Positions 44,654-55,430 of a DNA stretch of 64,000 bases are shown here, piece by piece. The translations under genes and the position numbers were made by a program. The DNA comes from Fulvivirga marina. Lineage in GTDB: Bacteria > Bacteroidota > Bacteroidia > Cytophagales > Cyclobacteriaceae. Numbering within the stretch: the first letter of the stretch is position 1; the number at the start of each line of letters is the position of its first letter. The notes beneath the pieces are model-generated. The model was not told where the DNA came from. It ran no database searches and worked only from the letters and a program-made list of their open reading frames with translations. The stretch lies in NCBI RefSeq assembly GCF_016775155.1, contig NZ_JAEUGD010000064.1, positions 133,430 to 197,429 of the forward strand, in the 5' to 3' direction.

Positions 44654-44818
44654 TCACTTATCATGCTTGGCAATAACCCATACTGCATGAATAATTCCGG
44701 GAATAAAGCCAAGAATAGTAAGCAAAATGTTTAACCAAAAAGCTCCCCTGATGCCTACCGTGAAAAACACCCCCAAGGGAGGAAGGATGATGGCTAATAT
44801 TAGTCTTAAGATGCTCAT
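44654..44818 (-). CDS. YqaE/Pmp3-family small membrane protein, 54 aa
   Basis: This short frame encodes two membrane helices with the family's hallmark: MSILRLILAIILPPLGVFF, then GIRGAFWLNILLTILGFIPG and IIHAVWVIAKHDK. The PPLGVF turn, FWLNILLT and the GxIHA motif are diagnostic of the Pmp3/YqaE proteins, which in bacteria, yeast and plants sit in the cytoplasmic membrane and are linked to salt and other membrane stress. The length (54 aa) is standard. A longer ORF in another frame over the same bases is a shadow. It may be cotranscribed with nothing; the CPBP gene is convergent. Confidence 0.92.
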   Translation of the reverse strand: MSILRLILAIILPPLGVFFTVGIRGAFWLNILLTILGFIPGIIHAVWVIAKHDK

Positions 44819-44865
44819 AAAGTATTGATTTATAAAGAAACATGAAAACTAAAGAATAATCAGCA

Positions 44866-45102
44866 ATGCCACAAGACCTTGACCTGACCTACGCCATAAT
44901 CATAAAAGTACTGCAACTATTTATTTTAACATTCATTATATTTTGCATTCTAATGTATCACTCGGCTGGTATACTAAATTCCAACTCCTCTATTGAACCA
45001 CTCGGTCAGGAAATGGATTGTAACATTTACCATGGCCATGCCATAGGAAGTACTTCCATTTTTTTCTATTTTAGAAGCTTGGATGTATCATATATCTTAT
45101 AA
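44866..45102 (+). CDS. Possible small membrane protein, 78 aa
   Basis: It has one clear hydrophobic segment (IIKVLQLFILTFIIFCILMY) and a Ser/Gly/His-rich remainder without any known motif. It ends 7 bases before the preferred start of the SpoIIE phosphatase gene, so it could be a short leader gene of that operon. The C-terminal half is not convincing as protein, so the call is tentative. Confidence 0.35.
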   Translation: MPQDLDLTYAIIIKVLQLFILTFIIFCILMYHSAGILNSNSSIEPLGQEMDCNIYHGHAIGSTSIFFYFRSLDVSYIL

Positions 45103-45109
45103 AGTCTGT

Positions 45110-46867
45110 ATGCTTAGAATTCTTTTCTTTTTTAACCTGGTTTTCCTGCTACTTTCTTATTCCGCTCAACTTAATGCCCAGACCAACGAAGATCTGGAGG
45201 CTGCCTTAAAGAATAAGAATTACCCACTGGCTGTTGACCTTTATTATAAAATGGGTTCCGATGCCTGGAAAAGGGGTGATACTAAAAATTCTGAGGAATT
45301 ATTTCAAAAAGGAATTAGGTTGTCAGAAGACAATAAACTGAGTGGTCAGTTACAATATGGCTGGTATAGCCTGGGACTTATTCAGTACAACTCCAATGCG
45401 TATAATGATGCCATCAAAAGTTTCGAAGAGAGTCTGGAATATGCGAAATCCAATAACGACCAGGAGTCCATGGCTCGTTGTCAGTTATACGTTGGGAAAA
45501 GTTATTTCCTTAGAGGTAGAAATCGCAGATCGGTTAATGCCCTTGAAGAAGCCTTGAATATCGCGCTTAAAATAAAAGACTTAGACCTCCAGAAAGAATG
45601 CTACTCATGGCTGAGTAAAAGCCACAAAGCCATGGGGAATGAGGAAAAGGCTGTGCAATATGACAATAGTTTCACACTCATCAATAGAGACATAGAAAGG
45701 AAAACAGAACTGAGTACGATGGAAGAGAAGATCAGTTCTGTGGAAAAGGAACTGGAAAGCCAGGAACAGACCTTGGAAAGCCAGGAGCAAACACTCGAAA
45801 GCCAGCTGCAGGCATTGAAAAGCCAGGAACAAACCTTAAAAAGCAAAGAGCAAACGCTCGAAAAAGTATCTGATTCACTCAAAGAAATAGCCAAGATCAC
45901 TAAAGAACAACAACTCAAAATTGATCTGCTCAATGTTGAAAAAGAACTGACCGATGTAACCTTAAAAGCCAAGGAAGCCGAACTGGAAAATAATAAGCTA
46001 ATCCGTAATTCATTGATATTTGGCCTGTTATTAGTTGGGCTATTAGGAGCAGCTATTTATAAAGGCTACAAGGATAAGATGAAAGCCAGTGAAGAGATTC
46101 ATAAAAAGCAAATGGATATAGAGAGCAGTATCAATTACGGACTGCGAATACAACAGGCCATGCTACCCAGTAAGGAAAAATTCGAGCAGTTGCTACCGCA
46201 ATCCTTCGTTTTGTTTAAGCCTAGAAACGTAGTGAGTGGAGACTTCTATTGGATTAATGAACTCTATAATGAGAAAATAGCCGTTGCAGCTGTAGACTGT
46301 ACTGGTCATGGCGTGCCCGGTGCCTTTATGTCTATGATCGGGTCAAATGCGCTGGACAGTATTGTAAACACTTATGTAGATGAACCGGATAAGATTTTAC
46401 ATGAACTGCACCGCAGGGTGCTTAATGCCTTGAAGCAGGAAGAAACCGGTAATAAGGATGGCATGGATATGGCCTTATGCGTTATTGATACAGACAGGGA
46501 TCAACTCTATTTTTCAGGAGCCAAAAACCACCTCATCTATATCAAGGAAGGGGAGGTGTTTCAGATCAGAGGGGACAAACACCCTATTGGAGGCATAAGA
46601 AAAGTACCTGCCAGTTTCACTCAACATACAATTGACCTTGAAGGAGAAATGTACTTCTACATGTACTCAGATGGTTTTGTCGATCAGTTCGGAGGGCCCG
46701 ATAACATGAAGTTTATGAGTAAAAAGTTCAAAACGCTCATTGAAAAAATACACTTGCTCCCTATGGAAGAGCAAAAAGCCAGGTTGGACGAAGCACTTGC
46801 AACATGGAAGGGGGACAATAAACAAACCGATGATGTGTTAGTAATCGGCTTTAAACTTACAGTCTGA
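45110..46867 (+). CDS. TPR-containing PP2C-type (SpoIIE) serine phosphatase with membrane anchor
   Basis: From ATG 45110 the protein has 585 aa: a signal peptide (ending LNAQ), TPR-like repeats (~25-185) that would lie in the periplasm, a coiled coil built on heptads of the type SQEQTLE (~205-260), a membrane helix (~300-320) and a cytosolic PP2C/SpoIIE phosphatase domain (~345-583) with SGDFYWI, AAVDCTGHGVPGAFMSMI and NKQTDDVLVIGF carrying the metal-binding aspartates. It would relay a periplasmic protein signal to dephosphorylate a cytosolic partner, typically an anti-anti-sigma factor (family knowledge); no such gene is nearby. The longer start at 45083 adds nine residues. Confidence 0.88.
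   Translation: MLRILFFFNLVFLLLSYSAQLNAQTNEDLEAALKNKNYPLAVDLYYKMGSDAWKRGDTKNSEELFQKGIRLSEDNKLSGQLQYGWYSLGLIQYNSNAYNDAIKSFEESLEYAKSNNDQESMARCQLYVGKSYFLRGRNRRSVNALEEALNIALKIKDLDLQKECYSWLSKSHKAMGNEEKAVQYDNSFTLINRDIERKTELSTMEEKISSVEKELESQEQTLESQEQTLESQLQALKSQEQTLKSKEQTLEKVSDSLKEIAKITKEQQLKIDLLNVEKELTDVTLKAKEAELENNKLIRNSLIFGLLLVGLLGAAIYKGYKDKMKASEEIHKKQMDIESSINYGLRIQQAMLPSKEKFEQLLPQSFVLFKPRNVVSGDFYWINELYNEKIAVAAVDCTGHGVPGAFMSMIGSNALDSIVNTYVDEPDKILHELHRRVLNALKQEETGNKDGMDMALCVIDTDRDQLYFSGAKNHLIYIKEGEVFQIRGDKHPIGGIRKVPASFTQHTIDLEGEMYFYMYSDGFVDQFGGPDNMKFMSKKFKTLIEKIHLLPMEEQKARLDEALATWKGDNKQTDDVLVIGFKLTV
45752..45856 (+). repeat. Five in-frame 21-bp repeats encoding coiled-coil heptads
   Basis: Units such as CTGGAAAGCCAGGAACAGAC recur five times at 21-base spacing and encode LESQEQT-like heptads in the phosphatase. 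Later units diverge (LKSKEQT). Such repeats can change copy number by slippage, altering coiled-coil length by whole heptads. Confidence 0.8.
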
Positions 46868-46904
46868 GTTCCCTCAGCATGGTTGAAGAGTATGAGTACT
46901 GAGC

Positions 46905-47558
46905 CTAAGTTGTAATAGAAACCATTTCTTTCCTGATCAGTTTAATACCTTTTTCATAGGCCACTGTCAAAGCAGTGATCTGATCAGTCACATTAACACT
47001 TGATTCCCCGCCCTCATCATCTTGAAAGCGCATTGCTCCAATGGTAGTTTTTACCTGAAACTTTGAATTGACACTTCGTGAATTTAGATCATAGATGAAA
47101 AACATCAGACTTGCGCTATTCGATTCATTATCTGCATTGTACATGCTATTTGAAGGATCAAGTTCGTTTTCGGTATATGTTCCATACGAACCGCCTTCCC
47201 TTAAGCCGATAACCTCCGTTCCGATAACATACCTGACACCCAGCTTTTCAGCAATCACTGCCAGACTTGCGGTGTCCCTTATGGACACTTTGGCGATAGG
47301 ATCTCTACCAACACCGGCTTTTATCAAGTTATATTCTTCTCCCGGGAGGTAATACAACTGGCTGTTATCGTCCAGTTTCTTTTGAGCAAGCCCGAATAGC
47401 TCTTGAGATCTGTAATCATTCAGCCACAAAGTAGACAAGAACAAGATTTTGGTATTAGCCAGTAATCTCGGGCTACCCGTATATTTGGTGATTTTTGTGC
47501 CTGCACATGCTCCCGCCAGTGCAGCCAGAATGATGATAATAGATCGTTTCAATACCAT
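46905..47558 (-). CDS. Hypothetical lipoprotein, 217 aa
   Basis: A signal peptide with lipobox LAGAC (Cys18) marks a lipoprotein. The mature part begins with a strand (TKILFLSTLWLNDYR), then helices (QELFGLAQKKLDDNSQLYYL) and a segment SLAVIAEKLGVRYVIGTEVI, which resembles the nucleotide-free alpha/beta folds of CsgG/TolB-N-like or DUF799-type lipoproteins that start with similar LGVRYVI segments. This similarity is weak. It is a single gene, convergent with the phosphatase gene. No function is proposed. Confidence 0.75.
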   Translation of the reverse strand: MVLKRSIIIILAALAGACAGTKITKYTGSPRLLANTKILFLSTLWLNDYRSQELFGLAQKKLDDNSQLYYLPGEEYNLIKAGVGRDPIAKVSIRDTASLAVIAEKLGVRYVIGTEVIGLREGGSYGTYTENELDPSNSMYNADNESNSASLMFFIYDLNSRSVNSKFQVKTTIGAMRFQDDEGGESSVNVTDQITALTVAYEKGIKLIRKEMVSITT

Positions 47559-47712
47559 TCATTAAAAGTCCATAAAAATAAAGGGCAAGTATAAATAACC
47601 TGGCATCGATTACGGCTAAAGTAAACTAAGATAATTGCCCATCGTTAATATACTGATTCAAAATGGGGGAGAGGCCGAATTCCGGATACCAGCTTCTCCC
47701 TCCTTAAATCTA

Positions 47713-48810
47713 TCAAACCAAGGACTTAGCATATTTTAAAAGGCCAATAATTTTGATGGCTTTAATAACATCCAGTTGCATTGCAGCTAAAATACTATGC
47801 ACAGCCAAAAGCTCCCGATTCACCGGAGCATTCTTAACAGTTCGATAGTTAGTAATGAGTTCCTTTGCCTCGTCATACCCTTGTTTATGAAATGTAGTCA
47901 AAACCTTAACCGTGTTCTCCTCACCCGTCTTCCTACGCTGTTTAGGTTCATAACCCAATTGCTTTATCATTGCCTCTGCCAAAGTCCAGGTAGACCAGGG
48001 GTTTTGACCTGTTATCAGGTTGCCATCATGAACTACATTCTCCAGGTACATTTGTCCTGCTTTGAAGTTAGCTCCATTAGCTACCAGCTTGTCCTGAAGT
48101 AAAAAGGGAAATATAGAGGCAGCATCTTTGATAAGAAAAAGCTCCTCCTGATTAGTAAACCCACAAATAGCTTTTCCGTCTAAAAGGTGGTTTCCATTAC
48201 TGAGTTTGACATTCGCCAAAGCCGCCGGACCATGGCATACAGCTCCAACCACCTTTCCCTTTTCATAATAATCACGTACAATGGACTGAATAGGGGCGTT
48301 TTGAGGAAAGTCAAACATGGCCCCTTTGCCACCAACAAAGTAAATGGCCATATAATCATCAGGTTCTACATCTTCCATCGCTATGGTATTGCTGACCTTA
48401 GCCTGGGCAGTACTGTCATTTAAAAAAGCATGATCATAAACCCCCATATCTTCATCATCTATGACGACTGGAGCTTTACCACCCTGAGGACTGGCCACAT
48501 CCACTTCGAAGCCATTAGCCACAAATACATACCAGGCCCTTGCGAGCTCTGACATTTCGTAGCCTGTCGGCTTTTGGCTTTCTCCCATGGTGTCACTACT
48601 GGTTACCACGGCCAGTATTTTACCTCGCTTTTCAGGCTGGTTTTCCATGACATAAGATAAGTCTCCTGGCATCATGGATTCAAGTCCGGTCAATGCAGTA
48701 TCGATGGGATAAAGTAAGCTTATAAACCAATATCCGAATCCTGCCAGTGACAAAATCAGACATAATAGAGAGATTAAGGACCATTTGATAATTCTTTTTT
48801 TCCTAGACAT
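47713..48810 (-). CDS. DJ-1/PfpI (Hsp31-like) family protein with N-terminal membrane anchor
   Basis: A 365-aa protein. A membrane helix (~9-33) precedes a DJ-1/PfpI domain (~62-285) with the nucleophile elbow GAVCHGPAAL (Cys192, His193) and the conserved Glu in GYEMSELARAW; these are the triad elements of the Hsp31-type glyoxalase/deglycase and chaperone subfamily. The extra C-terminal helical part (~290-365) is not in the family core. It probably faces the periplasm. An AraC-type regulator is encoded 82 bases upstream on the same strand, so the two may be cotranscribed and linked to carbonyl stress (inference). Confidence 0.85.
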   Translation of the reverse strand: MSRKKRIIKWSLISLLCLILSLAGFGYWFISLLYPIDTALTGLESMMPGDLSYVMENQPEKRGKILAVVTSSDTMGESQKPTGYEMSELARAWYVFVANGFEVDVASPQGGKAPVVIDDEDMGVYDHAFLNDSTAQAKVSNTIAMEDVEPDDYMAIYFVGGKGAMFDFPQNAPIQSIVRDYYEKGKVVGAVCHGPAALANVKLSNGNHLLDGKAICGFTNQEELFLIKDAASIFPFLLQDKLVANGANFKAGQMYLENVVHDGNLITGQNPWSTWTLAEAMIKQLGYEPKQRRKTGEENTVKVLTTFHKQGYDEAKELITNYRTVKNAPVNRELLAVHSILAAMQLDVIKAIKIIGLLKYAKSLV

Positions 48811-48892
48811 AATATTTCGTTGTTTTTGCTACAAATGAGGCCATATGTCAGGATAAAGTCTTTCGAAATGATCATTTCGAAAGACTAAAAGA

Positions 48893-49936
48893 TCATTTTA
48901 ACACCTCTTTTCGGTAGGATACAGGTGTTTTTCCGGTTTGCTTTTTAAATGCCGTGTTAAAACTTGAAATGCTGTTAAAGCCCACATCATAAGCTATCGC
49001 AGCAACAGTATGGTTGCTGTATTTTTCTTCCCCAAGTATACGGGTAGCTTCGGTAACTCTGTAATGATTAACAAAGCTGTTAAAGTTTTGCTGACTCATT
49101 TTATTGATCACCATTGATAATACCTGCGGACTCACTTTGAGTTGCTCACTAAGATATTTTAAGGTGAGGTCAGCTTGTTTATACAGAGCTTCTTCATTCA
49201 TCAAATGTAAAACCCTGGAATATAATTCCTCAGACTGTTTACCGGATACCGTTGTAGTTTGGTACTTGGTATAGCTTATTTTTTCCATGTACCCTTTGCG
49301 GATAACTATGAAGCTAACAGAATACGCCACAATGGAGTACAGTATAGGGCCTACAATATAGGGTACCTGCTCTTCAAAAAGATTAAGTACATAAACCACC
49401 CAGATAACCAAAAGTCCATAGAATAGCAGCTTTAAAAAGTGGTAAACATCAGCGTCTAAGCCTGACTGCCTTTGCTTTAATGCATAAGTATGACCAAGTA
49501 CCAGGTAGAAAAGGAAATGCAGATAATAAGCTGCAAACGTGGTTATAAAAAGTCCCATCGGTAGGGAAGTCAGGTGACTTTCCTCTACCCAAAGCCCAAA
49601 ACCTAACCCTGCCAGAAGTGGAATGAAGTGGAGCCCATGGACAAATCTAAGCCTAAAGTTCTTATGGCAACATGACCGTACAAACAAGTAAAATAGTGGC
49701 CCCATCGCAAAAATTGCCCCCAACCCGGTGAAAATGAATTTGACGTCCAGGTTTTCAGTAAACTCTAAAAAGACTGATTTTCCAATTCTGAATGACAAAA
49801 CAATCAGAAGCAGGCCCAGCAATTGGTTGGCTACTGTATTGCCTTTAGGGTAGGTCCACAGAAATAGAGCAAGAAACAGGCCATGGATAACACCAAGACC
49901 ACTGAGCACAACCAATATTATGTCGGTAGTAGACAT
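48893..49936 (-). CDS. Membrane-anchored AraC-family transcriptional regulator
   Basis: The 347-aa protein has about seven membrane helices in residues 1-225 and an AraC/XylS DNA-binding domain with two helix-turn-helix motifs at the end (~245-345; TLKYLSEQLKVSPQVLSMVI, VAAIAYDVGFNSISSFNTAF, KKQTGKTPVSYRKEV). Such membrane-tethered AraC regulators are common in Bacteroidota. It lies upstream of the DJ-1-like gene on the same strand and divergent from katG, so it may control either; the 222-base divergent region should hold the operator. Confidence 0.88.
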   Translation of the reverse strand: MSTTDIILVVLSGLGVIHGLFLALFLWTYPKGNTVANQLLGLLLIVLSFRIGKSVFLEFTENLDVKFIFTGLGAIFAMGPLFYLFVRSCCHKNFRLRFVHGLHFIPLLAGLGFGLWVEESHLTSLPMGLFITTFAAYYLHFLFYLVLGHTYALKQRQSGLDADVYHFLKLLFYGLLVIWVVYVLNLFEEQVPYIVGPILYSIVAYSVSFIVIRKGYMEKISYTKYQTTTVSGKQSEELYSRVLHLMNEEALYKQADLTLKYLSEQLKVSPQVLSMVINKMSQQNFNSFVNHYRVTEATRILGEEKYSNHTVAAIAYDVGFNSISSFNTAFKKQTGKTPVSYRKEVLK

Positions 49937-50146
49937 GAGCGCAAATTAACGAAAAAGGAGGAATACGCTGGCACTTTAAACCATTTTGGTACCCATGCAA
50001 GGGTATATAGCTTTTGTCTATTAGAGTATAGTTTTTTAGAATCAATAAAACTGGCTCTCAGCCTTATAAAAGGGTATATTTAACTAACCAACTTACTAAG
50101 AATGTCGACAACCCCTTAGTGCTATAGTTAAAACCCTTAATCTTAA

Positions 50147-52414
<2,268 letters not shown>

Positions 52415-52548
52415 ACCCGGTACACTATAGGGCACAATGGGCTGTATAATAAGTCACAGAGATACTGACTTTAATTCAGCCCTTTGTCTTTCTTATTCCT
52501 TATCCAATCAAGCATAAAAATAGCTGCACGATTTGCCCCCTATCAAGA

Positions 52549-52580
52549 CAGGCCGCCATGTAACATTTCATAGCGGCCTG
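52549..52580. terminator. Stem-loop between convergent katG and SnoaL-like genes
   Basis: CAGGCCGC and GCGGCCTG form an 8-bp GC-rich stem with a 16-base loop. It lies 38 bases beyond the stop of the minus-strand gene, but neither side has a good T-run, so it is only a likely weak bidirectional terminator. Confidence 0.45.
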
Positions 52581-52617
52581 CCTATTTAGAGATTCCGGAA
52601 ACTAAAAAGTTGCGGGG

Positions 52618-52995
52618 TTATGCAGCCTGAGGTGTGGGTGAGAAGAAAAATCGTTCGGTGACAATCTTTCCATTTTCTACTTCATAAACACATATTTCCT
52701 CCATAGTTGTTCGTCCCACTCCCTTCATTGTCACATCTAATTTCATGGATATGGCAAAAAAGTTATCTGCTATAATAGGATCCGAAATTTCCATGGAATG
52801 GATCTCCTCGGTCATTTCGTTAAAATGCTTACTCTTTTCTAGTTTTCCTTTTATGCCTTCTACACGTTGTCCGGGTGTATTATCAGGCTCCAGGGATAAT
52901 ATATTATCTGCATAAAGCTCATGTTCGGCGGTATCAAATTGCCCTTTGCGGCAAAGATCTACCAGTCTGTTAGCTACTTCTCTTACTGTTTTCAT
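52618..52995 (-). CDS. SnoaL-like (NTF2-fold) protein, 125 aa
   Basis: A small cytosolic protein with an N-terminal helix (VREVANRLVDLCRKGQFDTA), the motif ELYADNILSLEP, and a sheet ending KLDVTMKGVGRTTMEEICVYEVENGKIV, as in the SnoaL-like/ketosteroid isomerase-like family. Members include isomerases, dehydratases and many orphan proteins; the reaction cannot be inferred. It is a single gene, convergent with katG. Confidence 0.82.
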   Translation of the reverse strand: MKTVREVANRLVDLCRKGQFDTAEHELYADNILSLEPDNTPGQRVEGIKGKLEKSKHFNEMTEEIHSMEISDPIIADNFFAISMKLDVTMKGVGRTTMEEICVYEVENGKIVTERFFFSPTPQAA

Positions 52996-53081
52996 AGTGG
53001 TTATAATTTAGGTGGAACATATCTAGAAACACTTATTTTTCATATCTACAAGTATATAACAACAGGTCAGTTAATAATGAT

Positions 53082-54212
53082 TTAAGCTTCCTGGTATGAA
53101 GCAACATGCTTATACCTTTGTACCTCTTGCGCCATACCTTTCATGAGCGCCTGACAACTCAGCTGCTCCATTTTGTCCAAACTTTGGTTCATTTGTAATA
53201 CAGAGTGGGTAATAAACCTACTAAAAAGGCGTAAGATGCTGCGTGGTAATATGCCCAAAAGCCTGACTCTCCATTTATAATGAGTACCCCCGTCTTGCTC
53301 ATATAGCTCTCCCGTAATTTTAGCTTTGACCCATCCTCGTTCATTACATACTGTATAGTAGCGGAAAGGCCGCCAATCGAGTATATGCTCTATGAAATTG
53401 GAGTTGGTACAATGATTATTTGAAGCAGGCCCTGTACGGCCTTCCGGCCTGTCTTTTTTCACCCAGTTGGCCTTACTGCCAGCATACCATAAATTGCGCT
53501 TATTGGGGTCATTTAACCAGTCCCAAATGATAGGCGGTGGAGCAGTAAAAGTGTGCTCAATACATACATCAGCCTGATCATCAGAAATGTAATCTTTGCA
53601 ATTAGCCGTATACTGAACATATTTTTCCTCAAAATTAACAGCCGTTGTCTCTATTTTACCAAAATGCTGATAGTGCTCATGACCATGATGCACACTTGAA
53701 GGGCTAATACCCATTTTGTCCATGCAAATATTGGAAAACAACACATAACCCTTCCAGCCAGTAGTATCAGTTACTTTGTTTTTCAAAAGCCGGTGAGCTA
53801 GGTTGACACTGGAACCAACGGGTTTAACCTTACCTGCAATTCTCTGAAGCATGAACTCACCATAATGCACAACAAACTTCAAATCCAGATTAGCCACCTC
53901 CTGACAAGCCCTGCAAGGACAAGTGATATTGTGGATCATGGTCCTTTTATTGATTCTGAAATTGACATACGTAGATTCCACTAACTCCAGTAGCAACTCT
54001 CCTCTGGAAATAGCCTCTTCAGTGGCATATAGAAACAATGCGTCTCCTTCAACTTCAGCCAGTTGTAAAGTGGGAGTCAGTTCTTTAGTCAGAAATTGTA
54101 TAATATGGCTTAGTACAAGCGGCGCATGGGCTAGTTCCGAATTGGCCATAAAAGCAGTGTAACCGGAAATATCGGCCAGCAATATATAGCCTTTTTGTGG
54201 TTGTACCTCCAT
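53082..54212 (-). CDS. DUF2652 protein: class III cyclase-like domain plus SRPBCC domain
   Basis: Residues ~7-185 form a class III nucleotidyl cyclase-like fold: LLADISGYTAFM carries Asp14, VEGDALFLY Asp57 and SVNLAHRLL the transition-state region. Both metal-binding aspartates of real cyclases are therefore present. A Cys-rich insertion (CPCRACQ) lies in the middle. Residues ~215-360 form a SRPBCC/polyketide-cyclase-like lipid-binding domain (EHTFTAPPPIIWDWLNDPNK). The combination is the known DUF2652 type; whether it makes a cyclic nucleotide is untested. It is a single gene; the upstream region faces the dioxygenase gene. Confidence 0.82.
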   Translation of the reverse strand: MEVQPQKGYILLADISGYTAFMANSELAHAPLVLSHIIQFLTKELTPTLQLAEVEGDALFLYATEEAISRGELLLELVESTYVNFRINKRTMIHNITCPCRACQEVANLDLKFVVHYGEFMLQRIAGKVKPVGSSVNLAHRLLKNKVTDTTGWKGYVLFSNICMDKMGISPSSVHHGHEHYQHFGKIETTAVNFEEKYVQYTANCKDYISDDQADVCIEHTFTAPPPIIWDWLNDPNKRNLWYAGSKANWVKKDRPEGRTGPASNNHCTNSNFIEHILDWRPFRYYTVCNERGWVKAKITGELYEQDGGTHYKWRVRLLGILPRSILRLFSRFITHSVLQMNQSLDKMEQLSCQALMKGMAQEVQRYKHVASYQEA

Positions 54213-54479
54213 TGTCTTTCATCCAGTTTAATGTACTTACAGACATATAACCCGGCTTACAAGACCAAAACCAAGTGCTGAATTTGTTTTGTCTTTGGGA
54301 TAGTTATAAAGATAGTAAAATCTTACACCCTAATCAATTAAAGCACATTGAATATCAATTGTTTAAAACATAAATGAGTGGGTGATGGCAACCCTACTGA
54401 TGTAGCATTCTAATAGCGATATGAGTTGTACTATTCGTCATATAAAGTTATCTTAAGCCATCATTATATCTCCAAACCG

Positions 54480-55352
54480 ATGTCACAAAAATACGACATA
54501 AGCCCACTTCAAAAGCATAGCTTTTTAAAACAGGGCTTTGTTTTGCTACCCAAAGCCATTCCTGCCAATTTACTGAAGCAATGGCAGCATCTAACCGATG
54601 AATTGTACCAACATGCCACCAGCATTCATCGAGATGAACAACTTCAGGATATGCATATTATTGAAAGCCTGGGTAAGAACATTTTGACACGATGTAATAA
54701 CATCCTGGGCATATATCCAGATGCCGTATTGGACCTTCTTTCATCTCCGGCTATGCTAGCCATTGTAGAAGAGCTTTGTGGACCTGATGTAGTACCTTTG
54801 TCATGCGATGTGCTTTATAAGCATCCATGTAAAGATTCTGTCATACCCTGGCATCAGGATGCTTTGCATAATCGCAGATTTCCATATCTCAATATAGGGG
54901 TGTACCTAGACGATGCCGAAGAAGGTGACGGATGCCTTAGTTACGTGCCCGGCACGCAATCTAAAGCCCAGGATATCTGTGAAATGATCAGAAACCATGG
55001 TTGGGATATACCTGAGGTAGTTGAACAACCAGCCAAAGCCGGAGACATCCTGATACAGGATATGATGGTACTACACGGATCTCAGGCAAAAATTAAGCAT
55101 GGAGCCCGTCGTACTATTTATATTGAAATGAGACCCTTTGAGGCCATCATTGACCAGGGATTTCAGAGTAGGGAATGGGCTGAACTGCGCAAGCGATGGA
55201 TGGGACTGGTTAAACGAAGAGCTATGAACAACGTGAATGATAATTCTCTAGGTCTGGGAACAGATGTTGATGAGATTGCTGCAATTCTAGGTAAACCGGA
55301 GTCCCCATTACCTGCTGTATATTGCTATAAACAACAATTGCTCACTAAGTGA
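54480..55352 (+). CDS. Phytanoyl-CoA dioxygenase (PhyH)-family Fe(II)/2-oxoglutarate enzyme
   Basis: A 290-aa protein from the ATG at 54480, where MSQKYDISPLQKHSFLKQGF gives the family's usual start; a frame back to 54426 exists but adds an unrelated stretch. The iron facial triad is His125-x-Asp127 in IPWHQDALHN with distal His199 in MVLHGSQ, and a likely 2-oxoglutarate-binding Arg210 in HGARRTIY. The fold should be a jelly roll. Substrates in this family include lipids and natural-product scaffolds; none is indicated here. Single gene. Confidence 0.88.
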   Translation: MSQKYDISPLQKHSFLKQGFVLLPKAIPANLLKQWQHLTDELYQHATSIHRDEQLQDMHIIESLGKNILTRCNNILGIYPDAVLDLLSSPAMLAIVEELCGPDVVPLSCDVLYKHPCKDSVIPWHQDALHNRRFPYLNIGVYLDDAEEGDGCLSYVPGTQSKAQDICEMIRNHGWDIPEVVEQPAKAGDILIQDMMVLHGSQAKIKHGARRTIYIEMRPFEAIIDQGFQSREWAELRKRWMGLVKRRAMNNVNDNSLGLGTDVDEIAAILGKPESPLPAVYCYKQQLLTK

Positions 55353-55430
55353 TCAGTGACCATGAACAATTGCTTAACACAAACAAGCCCCTTATTTTAA
55401 ATGTAACCAATGAGAGTTATTTCTGTTAGA

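Noticed and set aside
44661-44843. 60-codon minus-strand ORF over the Pmp3/YqaE gene
   Set aside because: It is a shadow in another frame; the 54-aa YqaE frame at 44654-44818 has the family motifs.
49990-50005. TACCC-ATGCAA-GGGTA hairpin upstream of the AraC regulator and katG
   Set aside because: Its outer arms match those of the dispersed palindrome, but the AAGGTT centre and flanks differ, so I did not count it as a sixth copy.
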